Notes under the pieces: generated by a model
Database searches by the model: none
What the model was told of the DNA's origin: nothing
The model's input: only the letters and a program-made list of their open reading frames with translations
Assembly: GCF_004217445.1 (NCBI RefSeq)
Contig: NZ_SHKX01000010.1
Coordinates: 558,001 to 622,000, forward strand
From: Fluviicoccus keumensis
GTDB taxonomy: Bacteria; Pseudomonadota; Gammaproteobacteria; Pseudomonadales; Moraxellaceae
Reading direction: 5' to 3'
DNA: 64,000 nt
In this document: piece after piece, positions 46,100 to 54,711 of the stretch
How positions within the stretch are numbered: the first letter of the stretch is position 1
Layout of the letters: every line of letters begins with the position of its first letter
Position numbers and translations under genes: made by a program

Positions 46100-46966
46100 T
46101 TAAACCGCGGCGGCGCCGCCGACGATTTCGGAAATTTCGCGGGTAATGGCTGCCTGACGCAGCTTGTTGTACACCAGCTGCAAACTCTTGATCAGACTGC
46201 CGGCATTATCGGTCGCCGCCTTCATGGCAACCATACGGGCGGCCTGCTCGCAGGCGATGTTCTCCACAACCCCTTGATACACCTGGGATTCAATGAAACG
46301 CACCATCAGGGCGTCCAGCAGCGGCGCTGCTTCCGGCTCATACAGGTAATCCCAGCCGTGTTCGCGCTTCAGGTTGCTGTTTTCATCCGTGGGCAGCGGC
46401 ACCAGTTGTTCCATGACAGGCTTCTGGGTCATGGTGTTCACAAACTGGTTGTGCACCAGGTAAATCCGGTCAAGATGGCCTTCATTGAAGGAGTCCAGCA
46501 TGACCTTGACTGTGCCGATCAGTTGATCAATGGCCGGTGCATCACCCATATGGGTCTTCACCGCCACAACCTTGCCGCCCACCGACTTGAAGAAGGTGGT
46601 GGCCTTTTGCCCGATCAGGCAGAATTCCACTTCCACGCCCTGCTCGCGCCAGGACTTCACCGACTGTACAACCCGCTTGAACACGTTGATGTTCAGGCCG
46701 CCGCACAGGCCGCGATCCGAAGACACGACAATATATCCGACACGCTTGACCGGACGCTCCACCATGTAGGGGTGCTTGTATTCCGGATTGGCCTGTACCA
46801 GATGGGCGATCACACGGCGCATCTTCTGGGCATAGGGGCGACCCGATACCATGCGCTCTTGCGCCTTGCGCATTTTGGAGGCTGCCACCAATTGCATCGC
46901 TTTCGTAATCTTCTGCGTGCTCTTGATGCTGGCGACCTTGCTGCGAATCTCTTTTAAGCCGGCCAT
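46100..46966 (-). CDS. atpG: ATP synthase gamma subunit
   Basis: The rotary central stalk of F1. The 288-residue product begins AGLKEIRSKVASIKSTQKIT and ends with the conserved helix holding ITREISEIVGGAAA; both form the coiled coil that turns inside the alpha/beta ring. SSDRGLCGGLN is in the central Rossmann-like domain. It is 30 bases upstream of atpD and 54 bases after atpA. Confidence 0.97.
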   Translation of the reverse strand: MAGLKEIRSKVASIKSTQKITKAMQLVAASKMRKAQERMVSGRPYAQKMRRVIAHLVQANPEYKHPYMVERPVKRVGYIVVSSDRGLCGGLNINVFKRVVQSVKSWREQGVEVEFCLIGQKATTFFKSVGGKVVAVKTHMGDAPAIDQLIGTVKVMLDSFNEGHLDRIYLVHNQFVNTMTQKPVMEQLVPLPTDENSNLKREHGWDYLYEPEAAPLLDALMVRFIESQVYQGVVENIACEQAARMVAMKAATDNAGSLIKSLQLVYNKLRQAAITREISEIVGGAAAV

Positions 46967-47020
46967 AGTCTCACCGAGTTGTTATGCCGATCGGACAAGG
47001 TCCGACCGGCAAGTTACGAC

Positions 47021-48565
47021 TTACCAGGTCTGGGTAGCCTTGAAGGTTTCGATACCCTTGCACAGCTCGGCTTCGATCTCGCCGTTGTAGTTAGCGGTGG
47101 CGTTGATGTTGTCCATCAAGGCCTTGTGCTGACTGTTCATATAGCTGTGCAGACCGGCTTCGAAAGCCCCGACCTTGGCGACCGCCACATCCTGCAGATA
47201 ACCTTCGTTAGCGGCAAAGATGGAAACGGACATGTCGGCGATGTTCAGCGGTGCGAACTGCTTCTGCTTCATCAGTTCTGTCACACGCTGACCATGTTCC
47301 AGCTGTTTGCGGGTCGCTTCGTCCAGATCGGACGCGAACTGGGCGAATGCCGCCAGTTCACGATACTGGGCCAGCGCGGTACGGATACCGCCGGACAGCT
47401 TCTTGATGATCTTGGTCTGGGCGGCGCCACCGACGCGGGACACCGAGATACCGGCGTTGACGGCCGGACGGATACCCGAGTTGAACAGCGAGGTTTCGAG
47501 GAAGATCTGGCCGTCGGTGATCGAGATCACGTTGGTCGGAACGAAAGCGGACACGTCGCCGGCTTGCGTTTCGATGATCGGCAGCGCGGTCAGCGAGCCG
47601 GTCTTGCCCTTCACTTCACCGTTGGTGAACTTCTCGACATACTCTTCGGACACGCGGGAAGCGCGCTCCAGCAGACGGCTGTGGAGATAGAACACGTCGC
47701 CGGGGTAAGCTTCACGTCCGGGCGGACGGCGCAGCAGCAGCGAGATCTGGCGATAAGCCACGGCCTGCTTGGACAGATCATCATAAATGATCAGGGCGTC
47801 TTCGCCGCGGTCACGGAAGTATTCGCCCATGGTGCAACCGGAGTACGGCGCCAGGAACTGCATGGAAGCAGGATCGGCGGCGGCGGCGGCAACCACGGTG
47901 GTGTATTCCATCGCACCGTATTCTTCCAGCTTGCGCACAACGTTGGCGATGGTCGATTGCTTCTGACCCACGGCGACGTACACGCACTTGATGCCGGAAC
48001 CCTTCTGCGCAATGATCGTGTCGATCGCCATCGCGGTCTTGCCGGTCTGACGGTCGCCAATGATCAGCTCGCGCTGGCCACGGCCGATGGGGATCATGGA
48101 GTCGACGGCCTTGTAGCCGGTTTGCACCGGCTGGTCGACCGACTTACGCCAGATCACGCCCGGGGCCACTTTTTCGACCGCGTCGGTCATCTTGGCGTTG
48201 ATCGGGCCCTTGCCGTCGATCGGCTTGCCGAGGGCGTCAACGACGCGACCCAGCATTTCCGGACCCACCGGCACTTCCAGGATGCGGCCGGTGCAACGCA
48301 CCTTCTGGCCTTCCTGCAGGTCGAGGTAGCCACCCAGCACCACAGCACCGACTGAATCCTGTTCCAGGTTCAGGGCCATGCCGAAGAGGCCGCCTTCGAA
48401 CTCGATCATTTCGCCGTACATGACATCGGCGAGGCCGTGAATGCGGACGATACCGTCAGACACCTTCACCACCGTGCCTTCATTACGGGCCTCGGAGGTG
48501 GCGTTGAGATCGCTGATACGCTGTTTGATCAGCGCACTGATCTCGGAAGGATTCAGTTGCTGCAT
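47021..48565 (-). CDS. atpA: ATP synthase alpha subunit
   Basis: The non-catalytic nucleotide-binding F1 subunit, 514 residues. It shows Walker A GDRQTGKTAMAIDT, ALIIYDDLSKQA and the signature around PPGREAYPGDVFYLHSRLLE, with the conserved arginine-finger region VSRVGGAAQ. The N-terminus NPSEISALIKQRI contacts the delta subunit. It follows atpH after 20 bases. Confidence 0.98.
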   Translation of the reverse strand: MQQLNPSEISALIKQRISDLNATSEARNEGTVVKVSDGIVRIHGLADVMYGEMIEFEGGLFGMALNLEQDSVGAVVLGGYLDLQEGQKVRCTGRILEVPVGPEMLGRVVDALGKPIDGKGPINAKMTDAVEKVAPGVIWRKSVDQPVQTGYKAVDSMIPIGRGQRELIIGDRQTGKTAMAIDTIIAQKGSGIKCVYVAVGQKQSTIANVVRKLEEYGAMEYTTVVAAAAADPASMQFLAPYSGCTMGEYFRDRGEDALIIYDDLSKQAVAYRQISLLLRRPPGREAYPGDVFYLHSRLLERASRVSEEYVEKFTNGEVKGKTGSLTALPIIETQAGDVSAFVPTNVISITDGQIFLETSLFNSGIRPAVNAGISVSRVGGAAQTKIIKKLSGGIRTALAQYRELAAFAQFASDLDEATRKQLEHGQRVTELMKQKQFAPLNIADMSVSIFAANEGYLQDVAVAKVGAFEAGLHSYMNSQHKALMDNINATANYNGEIEAELCKGIETFKATQTW

Positions 48566-48585
48566 GATGCGCAGTTCCTCAAAAA

Positions 48586-49122
48586 TTATGAATTCAGGGT
48601 GGCGCTCAGTTTCGCCAGTTTGCCGCGCACGGAGGCATCAATCACCAGATCGCCGGTGCGAATGATGGCGCCGCCGATCAACGACGAATCCACCTGCGCA
48701 TTGACGGTCACCTTGCGGCCGAGACGGGCGGCAAGCTGGCCGGCAAGGGCCTGCTGCTGGACATCCGTCATCTCGAAAGCACTGGTCACCTGGACATCGG
48801 CGGTACGCTCGGCATCCGCCTTCATTTGCTCGAAAATCTCGGCAATGGCAGGCAGGGCGGCCAAACGCTTGTTCTGGGCGACGAAAGCCACGAAATTACG
48901 ACCGTCTGCGCTCAACTGGTCACCGGCAGCAGTAAAGAATGCGCCGGTTTGCTGCTCCACCGTCATGCTGGGACGGGTCAGGTAGGCCGTAAATTCGGCA
49001 TCCCCGGCCAGCGCTGCAGCGAGAGCGAGTTGGGCGGACCACTCGGCCAGCTGGCCCTTTTCCTGTGCATGGGCAAAGGCAGCCTTGGCGTAGGGGCGCG
49101 CCACAGTGGTTAGTTCAGCCAT
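48586..49122 (-). CDS. atpH: ATP synthase delta subunit
   Basis: The delta subunit joins the peripheral stalk to the top of F1. The 178-residue product begins TVARPYAKAAFAHAQ, which is the family's conserved N-terminal helix, and has the C-terminal GKKVTVNAQVDSSLIGGAIIR-like segment (here LGRKVTVNAQVDSSLIGGA). It lies 17 bases after atpF in the canonical operon order. Confidence 0.96.
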   Translation of the reverse strand: MAELTTVARPYAKAAFAHAQEKGQLAEWSAQLALAAALAGDAEFTAYLTRPSMTVEQQTGAFFTAAGDQLSADGRNFVAFVAQNKRLAALPAIAEIFEQMKADAERTADVQVTSAFEMTDVQQQALAGQLAARLGRKVTVNAQVDSSLIGGAIIRTGDLVIDASVRGKLAKLSATLNS

Positions 49123-49139
49123 GTTTCACCGCCTACTGT

Positions 49140-49610
49140 TTAGAGCTCAGTCGCCAACTGGTTGAGCATTGCTGCATGGGCCTGGGCGTCAACCTGGGCT
49201 TGCAGGATCTTCTCGGCGCCAGCGATAGCCAGCGCCGCCACCTGGGCGCGCAGCGCGTCACGGGCGCGGTTGATTTCCTGCTCGATCTCTTCGCGGGCTT
49301 GGGCCTTGATGCGCTCGCCTTCAGCCTGGGCCTGGGCGCGGGCTTCTTCGACCATCTGAGTGGCACGGCGGTGAGCCTGATCGAGCAGCTGGGCTGCCTG
49401 ATCCTTCACGGCCTTCATCTCATTAGCCACCTGGTCTTGGGCGGAAGCCAGATCACGTTGCGCCTTGTCAGCGGCGCTGAGGCCGTCTGCAATGCGCTTC
49501 TGCCGTTCAGCCAAGGCAGCCGTCAGCGGCGGCCAGACGAACTTCATGCAGAAGAACACGAAGAGCGCAAACGAAATGGCCTGCCCCAACAGGGTCAGAT
49601 TAATGTTCAC
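49140..49610 (-). CDS. atpF: ATP synthase subunit b
   Basis: The peripheral stalk subunit: one N-terminal membrane helix (ISFALFVFFCMKFVWPPL, about residues 10-28) followed by a long amphipathic coiled coil rich in Ala, Glu, Gln and Arg. Length, 156 residues, is the same as E. coli subunit b. It would form a homodimer, as only one b-type gene is present. It lies 46 bases after atpE. Confidence 0.97.
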   Translation of the reverse strand: MNINLTLLGQAISFALFVFFCMKFVWPPLTAALAERQKRIADGLSAADKAQRDLASAQDQVANEMKAVKDQAAQLLDQAHRRATQMVEEARAQAQAEGERIKAQAREEIEQEINRARDALRAQVAALAIAGAEKILQAQVDAQAHAAMLNQLATEL

Positions 49611-49656
49611 ACTAACACCTCATTCGGCAGTTGCGGGAAAAATTGCGTCTGACGAA

Positions 49657-49911
49657 TTACTTCAGCATGCCGATGAACGGGTTGGCGAACACGAAGAACA
49701 GACCAATACCCACGCCGATCATGGGGACGGCATCGAGCAGACCGGCGACGATGAACATCTTGACCTGCAATTGCGGAGCCAGTTCGGGCTGACGGGCAAC
49801 GCCTTCCAGGAACTTGCCACCCAGCAGGCCGAAGCCAACGGCGGTACCCAGGGCACCGAAAGCGATCAGGATAGCGGCGGCGATAGCGGTCAAGCCAATC
49901 ACGGTTTCCAT
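49657..49911 (-). CDS. atpE: ATP synthase subunit c
   Basis: The proteolipid ring subunit, 84 residues with two membrane helices joined by the polar loop VARQPE. The ion-binding carboxylate in helix 2 is an aspartate (GLLDAVPMIGVG), as in E. coli. The residues that coordinate sodium in Na-type rings are not evident, so proton coupling is expected. It lies between atpB and atpF. Confidence 0.97.
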   Translation of the reverse strand: METVIGLTAIAAAILIAFGALGTAVGFGLLGGKFLEGVARQPELAPQLQVKMFIVAGLLDAVPMIGVGIGLFFVFANPFIGMLK

Positions 49912-49955
49912 TGTAATTACCTCTGCGTCGTAGTGTTTAAAGGGAAAAAGGGTTA

Positions 49956-50834
49956 TCAGTGATGCTCACTGGCCATACTCAGGTACACGATGGTCAGCAT
50001 CATGAAGATGAATGCCTGCAGCGTGATGACCAGAATGTGGAAGATGGCCCAGGGCACCGACAGCATCCACTGCAAACCGAACGGCAGCAGCGCAATCAGG
50101 ATGAAGATCAGCTCGCCGGCATACATGTTGCCGAACAGTCGCAGGCCCAGGGATACCGGCTTGGCAATCAGGGTCACACCTTCCAGAATCAGGTTGATGG
50201 GAATGAAAAACGCCTTGAGCACGGGATTGCTCGGATTGAACGGATTCAGTGCCAGCTCACCGGCAAAACCGCTCACACCCTTCATCTTGATGCTGTAGAA
50301 CAGGACCAGCAGGAATACCGAGATCGACATGCCCAGCGTAATGTTGGGGTCGGTGGACGGCACCACTTTCATGTAATGGAAACCCAACGCCTGCGCGGCG
50401 GACGGAATAAAGTCAACCGGAATCAAGTCCATGAAATTCATCAGGAAGATCCAGCAGAAAATCGTCAGGGCCAGCGGGGCGATCAGTGAAGACTTGCCGT
50501 GAAAAGTATCACGGACGTTCGTGTCGACAAATTCGACGATCGTTTCAATGAAATTCTGCAGACCGCCGGGCACGCCACTGGTGGCGCTCTTGGCGACCAT
50601 GCGGAAAATCAGGCAGAAAATCAGGCCCAGACCAATGGACCAGCCCATGGAATCCAGATGAATCGCCTTGAACCCCATGGCATGAGCTTCGTCACCATTG
50701 TGCGCGATAGTCCAGGTTGCCGCCGAGAGGACTTCCTCACCATGCTCGCCATGACGCACATAGCCTGCCGGCAATTCGCCGTAGGTCAGATTGGTAAGGT
50801 GATGCTTAATATATTCTGCGGAATTTCCAGCCAT
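49956..50834 (-). CDS. atpB: ATP synthase subunit a
   Basis: The Fo stator subunit carrying the proton half-channels. The 292-residue product has a polar N-terminal part with HLTNLTYG, five to six membrane helices, and the essential arginine in helix 4 within VSLGLRLFGNMYAGE. The region before it, GELALNPFNPSNP, is typical of betaproteobacterial subunit a. The ATG at 50834 lies 11 bases after the atpI stop. Confidence 0.97.
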   Translation of the reverse strand: MAGNSAEYIKHHLTNLTYGELPAGYVRHGEHGEEVLSAATWTIAHNGDEAHAMGFKAIHLDSMGWSIGLGLIFCLIFRMVAKSATSGVPGGLQNFIETIVEFVDTNVRDTFHGKSSLIAPLALTIFCWIFLMNFMDLIPVDFIPSAAQALGFHYMKVVPSTDPNITLGMSISVFLLVLFYSIKMKGVSGFAGELALNPFNPSNPVLKAFFIPINLILEGVTLIAKPVSLGLRLFGNMYAGELIFILIALLPFGLQWMLSVPWAIFHILVITLQAFIFMMLTIVYLSMASEHH

Positions 50835-50845
50835 AACTGCACCCG

Positions 50846-51238
50846 TTAGGACCTGTCGCGCAACGCGTCCCGCAAGGGACTCAGCCACGCCACAAGCTGC
50901 ACCAAAAAGAAACCGGTCAGCACCCAGCCCGCCTGCAGGTTCGGAACCATGCCAAAGGCGGCGGCGAAGAGGAGGACAGTCAAGGCAAACTTGCCTGCCG
51001 CTCCCTTGTAGAAACTTTTCACGATCTGCCTGGCCGATGCTGCGCCGGCATGACGAAAGGCCTGCACAGCGAAATAGGCGCTGCCGGCGACTGCGATTCC
51101 CGCGCCGATACCTGCGGACATCCCGGAGTGAACACCCGACAACATGACCAGCAAGGTCAGTACAATTGCAACCACCACCTGCCCCTTCAGAAGGCGCCAG
51201 GCTGGTGTCGCATCGACGAGCGGCTGGGGTCGGCTCAC
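50846..51238 (-). CDS. atpI: ATP synthase protein I
   Basis: A 130-residue membrane protein with four hydrophobic helices (VVVAIVLTLLVMLSG; GIGAGIAVAGSAYFAV; FALTVLLFAAAFGMV; GWVLTGFFLVQLVAWL). Its place as first gene of the atp operon and its size identify it as AtpI, which helps assemble the c ring. The GTG at 51238 is preferred: it gives the standard length and has a GGA site, whereas the upstream frame enters the promoter region. Confidence 0.85.
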   Translation of the reverse strand: MSRPQPLVDATPAWRLLKGQVVVAIVLTLLVMLSGVHSGMSAGIGAGIAVAGSAYFAVQAFRHAGAASARQIVKSFYKGAAGKFALTVLLFAAAFGMVPNLQAGWVLTGFFLVQLVAWLSPLRDALRDRS

Positions 51239-51299
51239 AATGGTTCCACGCAGGTGACAATGAGCGGCAATGCGGGGATTGCCACTTTCAGCGCCGCGA

Positions 51300-51328
51300 A
51301 TTGTATAGATTGCGTTCTGGCTTGGCAA
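51300..51328 (-). promoter_or_regulatory. Promoter of the atp operon
   Basis: On the minus strand TTGCCA (51323-51328) and TACAAT (51300-51305) are exactly 17 bases apart, a strong sigma-70-type promoter. Transcription would start near 51293, about 55 bases before the atpI GTG. The lipoprotein phosphatase gene starts on the other strand 84 bases beyond. Confidence 0.7.
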
Positions 51329-51411
51329 GTCTTACAGTATTTTCTGGAAGAACCGTTTATCGGATATTTTTTGTGCAGAAATTTGTTCCAGGCTCTCTCA
51401 GGCATATTGGG

Positions 51412-51993
51412 ATGCGACACCTGCGGGACATTGGTCTGACGTTGGCCGCCCTGACCGCGGCCGGTTGCGCAACCGCTCCGCCTCCCCTGCCCCGACCGGC
51501 CACCACACACCCGTGCGACACCTGCCTTCCGGGCGTCATCAACTTTGCCAAGGTCTCGCCGACGCTGTGGCGTGGCGCCCAGCCCAGCCGTGAAGGTTTT
51601 CAAGCCCTGGAAAAAGCCGGTGTAACGACCGTCATCAATCTCCGGATCGGCGAGGACAATAGCGATGAACCGCTGCTGGCGGGAACGGGGCTTCGCTATA
51701 TCCAGATCCCGATGAAGGCCTGGAGTCCGGATGCCGGGCAGCTGAAACAGTTCCTGCAGGAAGTGGAGAATGTCCGCCGTCAAGGGCATGGGGCCGTTTT
51801 CGTGCACTGTCAGCAAGGGAGGGATCGAACCGGCTATTCGGTAGCGGCATACCGGATGGTGATGGAGGGCTGGACGGCGGATCAGGCCATTGCAGAAATG
51901 TTCGATTTCCGCTTCAACCGCATCTGGCGCGGCAATCCCGGCTTTTTGCGAAAGCTTGATACGGCGACCCTGAAACCGTCCGCAGACCGCTAA
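51412..51993 (+). CDS. Lipoprotein dual-specificity protein phosphatase
   Basis: A 193-residue predicted lipoprotein with lipobox AAGC (Cys19) and a Pro-rich spacer, then a cysteine-phosphatase domain of the dual-specificity/fused-DSP type. The active-site P-loop is HCQQGRDRTG (CX5R complete), the general-acid region is around PMKAWSPDAGQL, and LRIGEDN precedes it. It would act outside the inner membrane, where protein-phosphate substrates are rare, so a phosphoester or phosphoinositide-like substrate is possible. The start ATG 51412 begins the lipoprotein signal. It is divergent from the atp operon and converges with the thioesterase gene. Confidence 0.82.
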   Translation: MRHLRDIGLTLAALTAAGCATAPPPLPRPATTHPCDTCLPGVINFAKVSPTLWRGAQPSREGFQALEKAGVTTVINLRIGEDNSDEPLLAGTGLRYIQIPMKAWSPDAGQLKQFLQEVENVRRQGHGAVFVHCQQGRDRTGYSVAAYRMVMEGWTADQAIAEMFDFRFNRIWRGNPGFLRKLDTATLKPSADR

Positions 51994-52003
51994 GGCGCGT
52001 CGT

Positions 52004-52447
52004 TCAACTGGCCGGGGTGTGGCCGACGGTCGCCTCCAGGCGGAAAATGGACTGGCGCAGAACATCGGACAGCGCCAGCTTACCGCCTCCGGCCGCCACC
52101 ATGACCACTACCGCTTCGCCTGTCGCAACCACAGCCTGCTGACGACTGCTGACCAGCACATACTCCATGCGGAAACCCGAGCCTCGCAATTCAACGACCC
52201 GCGCGCCCAGTTCCAGGGTATCCGGATACGTGACCGGCTTCAGGAAACGGCAACTGTTCGCCGATACCACCGGATTGCAGGCTTCCAACTGATCCAACGC
52301 GCCGATGGCTTGCAGGTAGCTGATGCGGACGCTTTCAAAATAACGGTAGTAATTGGCGTTATTGACGTGTCCGAAGGCGTCCATATCGCCCCAAGCAACC
52401 ACCTGCTTCTGGATCATCGGAAAATCTTGGAGCGGGGACTGGGACAT
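52004..52447 (-). CDS. Acyl-CoA thioesterase, 4-hydroxybenzoyl-CoA thioesterase/YbgC type
   Basis: A 147-residue hotdog protein. The signature AWGDMDAFGHVNNANYYRYFESVR (residues about 19-42) has the catalytic Asp and the H-V-N-N segment of the YbgC/4HBT group. It would hydrolyse acyl-CoA thioesters in the cytoplasm. It lies 10 bases after hemY on the same strand, so it may be the last gene of the hem transcript, and it converges with the phosphatase gene 11 bases away. The ATG at 52447 is preferred to the overlapping GTG at 52450. Confidence 0.88.
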   Translation of the reverse strand: MSQSPLQDFPMIQKQVVAWGDMDAFGHVNNANYYRYFESVRISYLQAIGALDQLEACNPVVSANSCRFLKPVTYPDTLELGARVVELRGSGFRMEYVLVSSRQQAVVATGEAVVVMVAAGGGKLALSDVLRQSIFRLEATVGHTPAS

Positions 52448-52456
52448 CACGGAACC

Positions 52457-53671
52457 TTAGGGCATCGGAAAGTGAGGCAAGGGGCGCTGCGTCAGTTGCT
52501 GCAACCCGGCTACCAGGTAGTGGGCGGACTCGGGATCATTGAGATGTTGCAGCAGGCGGACATACTCGGCATAGGTTTCGGTGCTTTTGCCCAGGCTGAG
52601 GCTTTGCTCAAAGCTGGCGCGGGCGGCATCCCAATCGCGGTTTTGCAGGTACAGCCGCCCCAGGGTCAACAGCAGCAAGGGGCTTTGCGGGCGTTTCGAC
52701 TGCCAGGCGCGCGCCTGCTGCAATGCTTCATCCGGATAGGACGAACGAATGCGGCCGTACAGGGCGATCAGGCCGTTATGCCAGTGATGTCCGAGAGCTT
52801 CCCGCACCACCGGCTCGGCCTCATCATCAAAGCCCTGCCGCACCATGGCTTCGGCATAGGCCTCCACCAGATCGGGCTGTTGCTTCAGGGCGGCGGGCAC
52901 GGCCTCCCAATAGGCCTTGAGCCGCCTGAGCGACGCGGCACGCTCCACCCGGCTCCCGGTCTGTGCCATCCAGCCCATAATCTGCCGGTGCGCATCCACC
53001 GCCAATGCCACTGCCCGTTCATGGCCCAGCATCCCGGACAGCTTTGGCATCCAGCCCGCCAGATCCTCCCAGGCCTGCAGACGGATCAGGACATCCACCA
53101 GTAATTCGGCCAGCGCCGGTTCCCTACGGTAATGGCTGTGCAGGCTCTTCAGGCGCGCGGCGGCGGCCTCCCACTGGCCGCCGTCAATCCAGATGCGTAC
53201 ACGCGCCAGTTCCAAGGGCAGATGATCGGCGGCGCCTGTCGCCATATCGAGATAATCTTCGGCCAGACGGAATTCATGGCGGCGGCGGGCGGAGTCGCTG
53301 GCTATCGATGCCGCGGCGAAGGGGTGAGGCGACAATTTGACCGCCTGCATCAGACGCTTTTCACCACGAGCAGCTTCGCCGCGCTGCAACAAGCCGACGC
53401 CTTCGGCCAGCAACGCCCCGGCGCGGCGAACCTTGCGCTGGTCGGACCATTGCAGGATGATGCGGCGCAGGCCGAACACACCCAACAGCAACTCCAGCCC
53501 TACCAGACCGACCACGGATACCAGCACCAGCATCAGCACCGCCAGGGATAACGACACCTCGACGGACGTCTGGTGCCAGGCGATCAGGACATAACCGGGA
53601 TCGTTCAGGAACAGCCAGCCAAGCCCGCCCCCCAGAACCAGGGCGGCAATCAGCGCCAGGAACAGGGTCAT
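52457..53671 (-). CDS. hemY: HemY-like TPR membrane protein
   Basis: A 404-residue inner-membrane protein of the proteobacterial HemY family (not protoporphyrinogen oxidase). Two membrane helices (about 3-22 and 40-62) form the HemY_N domain, with GGGLGWLFLNDPGYVLI at the start; the rest is TPR-like helical repeats (for example LLTLGRLYLQNRDWDAARASFEQSL near 345). Exact function is unknown, though it is always near heme genes. Its ATG overlaps the hemX stop by 4 bases (ATGA). Confidence 0.9.
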   Translation of the reverse strand: MTLFLALIAALVLGGGLGWLFLNDPGYVLIAWHQTSVEVSLSLAVLMLVLVSVVGLVGLELLLGVFGLRRIILQWSDQRKVRRAGALLAEGVGLLQRGEAARGEKRLMQAVKLSPHPFAAASIASDSARRRHEFRLAEDYLDMATGAADHLPLELARVRIWIDGGQWEAAAARLKSLHSHYRREPALAELLVDVLIRLQAWEDLAGWMPKLSGMLGHERAVALAVDAHRQIMGWMAQTGSRVERAASLRRLKAYWEAVPAALKQQPDLVEAYAEAMVRQGFDDEAEPVVREALGHHWHNGLIALYGRIRSSYPDEALQQARAWQSKRPQSPLLLLTLGRLYLQNRDWDAARASFEQSLSLGKSTETYAEYVRLLQHLNDPESAHYLVAGLQQLTQRPLPHFPMP

Positions 53672-54675
53672 GAACGGGTCCCTTCAGCCGGAATGGCGAT
53701 GGCGGGATGGAGCTCACGCAAGGCCGACAAGGCGTGGCGCGATTGCGTCAGTGCTAAGGGAATATCGGGCAGGGTTTCCGCCGACAAGGCCGACAGCTCC
53801 TGCTGGACGACGGCAATGCCGGGACTGAGCGCGGTGTAATCCTTCAACAGGACGCGCACATCCTCCAGGCTTTGGTGATAGCGGGCATTCTGGTTCCGCC
53901 AGAGCGCCAACTGCGCCTGCGTCAGCTCCAGATAGACGGACTGCTGCAACAGCCAGCGCTGGTCATCACCCAAGAGGGGTCGCACCGGGGCATCGTAACG
54001 CCGGATGGTGATCAACTGACGGAAAGATTGCCAACCCTTTTCCCAGACTGAAGACGCCGCAACGCGGGCCGGGTCGACACGGCTGGCTTGCGGGCTGCCG
54101 ACATGCATCGGCAGGGCCATGCGCGCCGCCTGTTGCTTGAGCGCATCAAGCCGTACGGATAATCCGGCGCGATCGACCTGTTGCGCGGCCAGCAGGCTCA
54201 GGCGGTCAGCCGCCAGGCCTTCACGCAGCAAGGCCAGCCCCGGATCGGCTTGCCGGGACAACAGGCTGTCCGCCAGCTCTACCAGGCGCAAGGCGGGAGT
54301 CACATCCTGCTGCAGCTGCAAGTGCTGTTCCGCCATATCCAGGTAGTACGCCACTTCGTCCGTCAGCCACTGGCGGCGCTGTTCCGGCGACAAGGTCTTG
54401 GTCATGGCGTCCAGACGGGCGGCCAGATCTCCCTGCTGGCGACGCACGGCGGCCAGTTCGCCGGACAGCAGATCCCGGGATTGCTGCAACTGGGCCAGCT
54501 GGTGTTCCAGCGCCTGTTGACGCTGCTGTTGCGCCGCCAGATCCTGTTGCCGGAGCTGCCACGCCATGAAACCGGCCGCAATGACTGCTGCCAGCAGCAG
54601 CACCCGGATGAATGCCTGACGGAATCGCGTCTTGACCGGGGCGGCATAGCCCAGGGACCGGCGGATGTCTGTCAT
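53668..54675 (-). CDS. hemX: HemX family protein
   Basis: A 335-residue protein with one N-terminal membrane anchor (about residues 23-40), a Gln-rich coiled coil (45-95) and a helical HemX domain (VAYYLDMAEQHLQLQQDV and later RWLLQQSVYLELTQAQLALWR). The family is often labelled uroporphyrinogen-III C-methyltransferase, but no SAM-binding methyltransferase motif is present, so that name is misleading. It sits in hemC-hemD-hemX-hemY, 36 bases after hemD. Confidence 0.9.
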   Translation of the reverse strand: MTDIRRSLGYAAPVKTRFRQAFIRVLLLAAVIAAGFMAWQLRQQDLAAQQQRQQALEHQLAQLQQSRDLLSGELAAVRRQQGDLAARLDAMTKTLSPEQRRQWLTDEVAYYLDMAEQHLQLQQDVTPALRLVELADSLLSRQADPGLALLREGLAADRLSLLAAQQVDRAGLSVRLDALKQQAARMALPMHVGSPQASRVDPARVAASSVWEKGWQSFRQLITIRRYDAPVRPLLGDDQRWLLQQSVYLELTQAQLALWRNQNARYHQSLEDVRVLLKDYTALSPGIAVVQQELSALSAETLPDIPLALTQSRHALSALRELHPAIAIPAEGTRS

Positions 54676-54711
54676 GGCAAGTAACCCTGCTGCGGCTGAA
54701 AAATGGAAGGG

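Noticed and set aside
53668..54675. HemX as a uroporphyrinogen-III C-methyltransferase
   Set aside because: The name is inherited from fusion annotations; no SAM-binding motif is present and the protein is an anchored coiled-coil.
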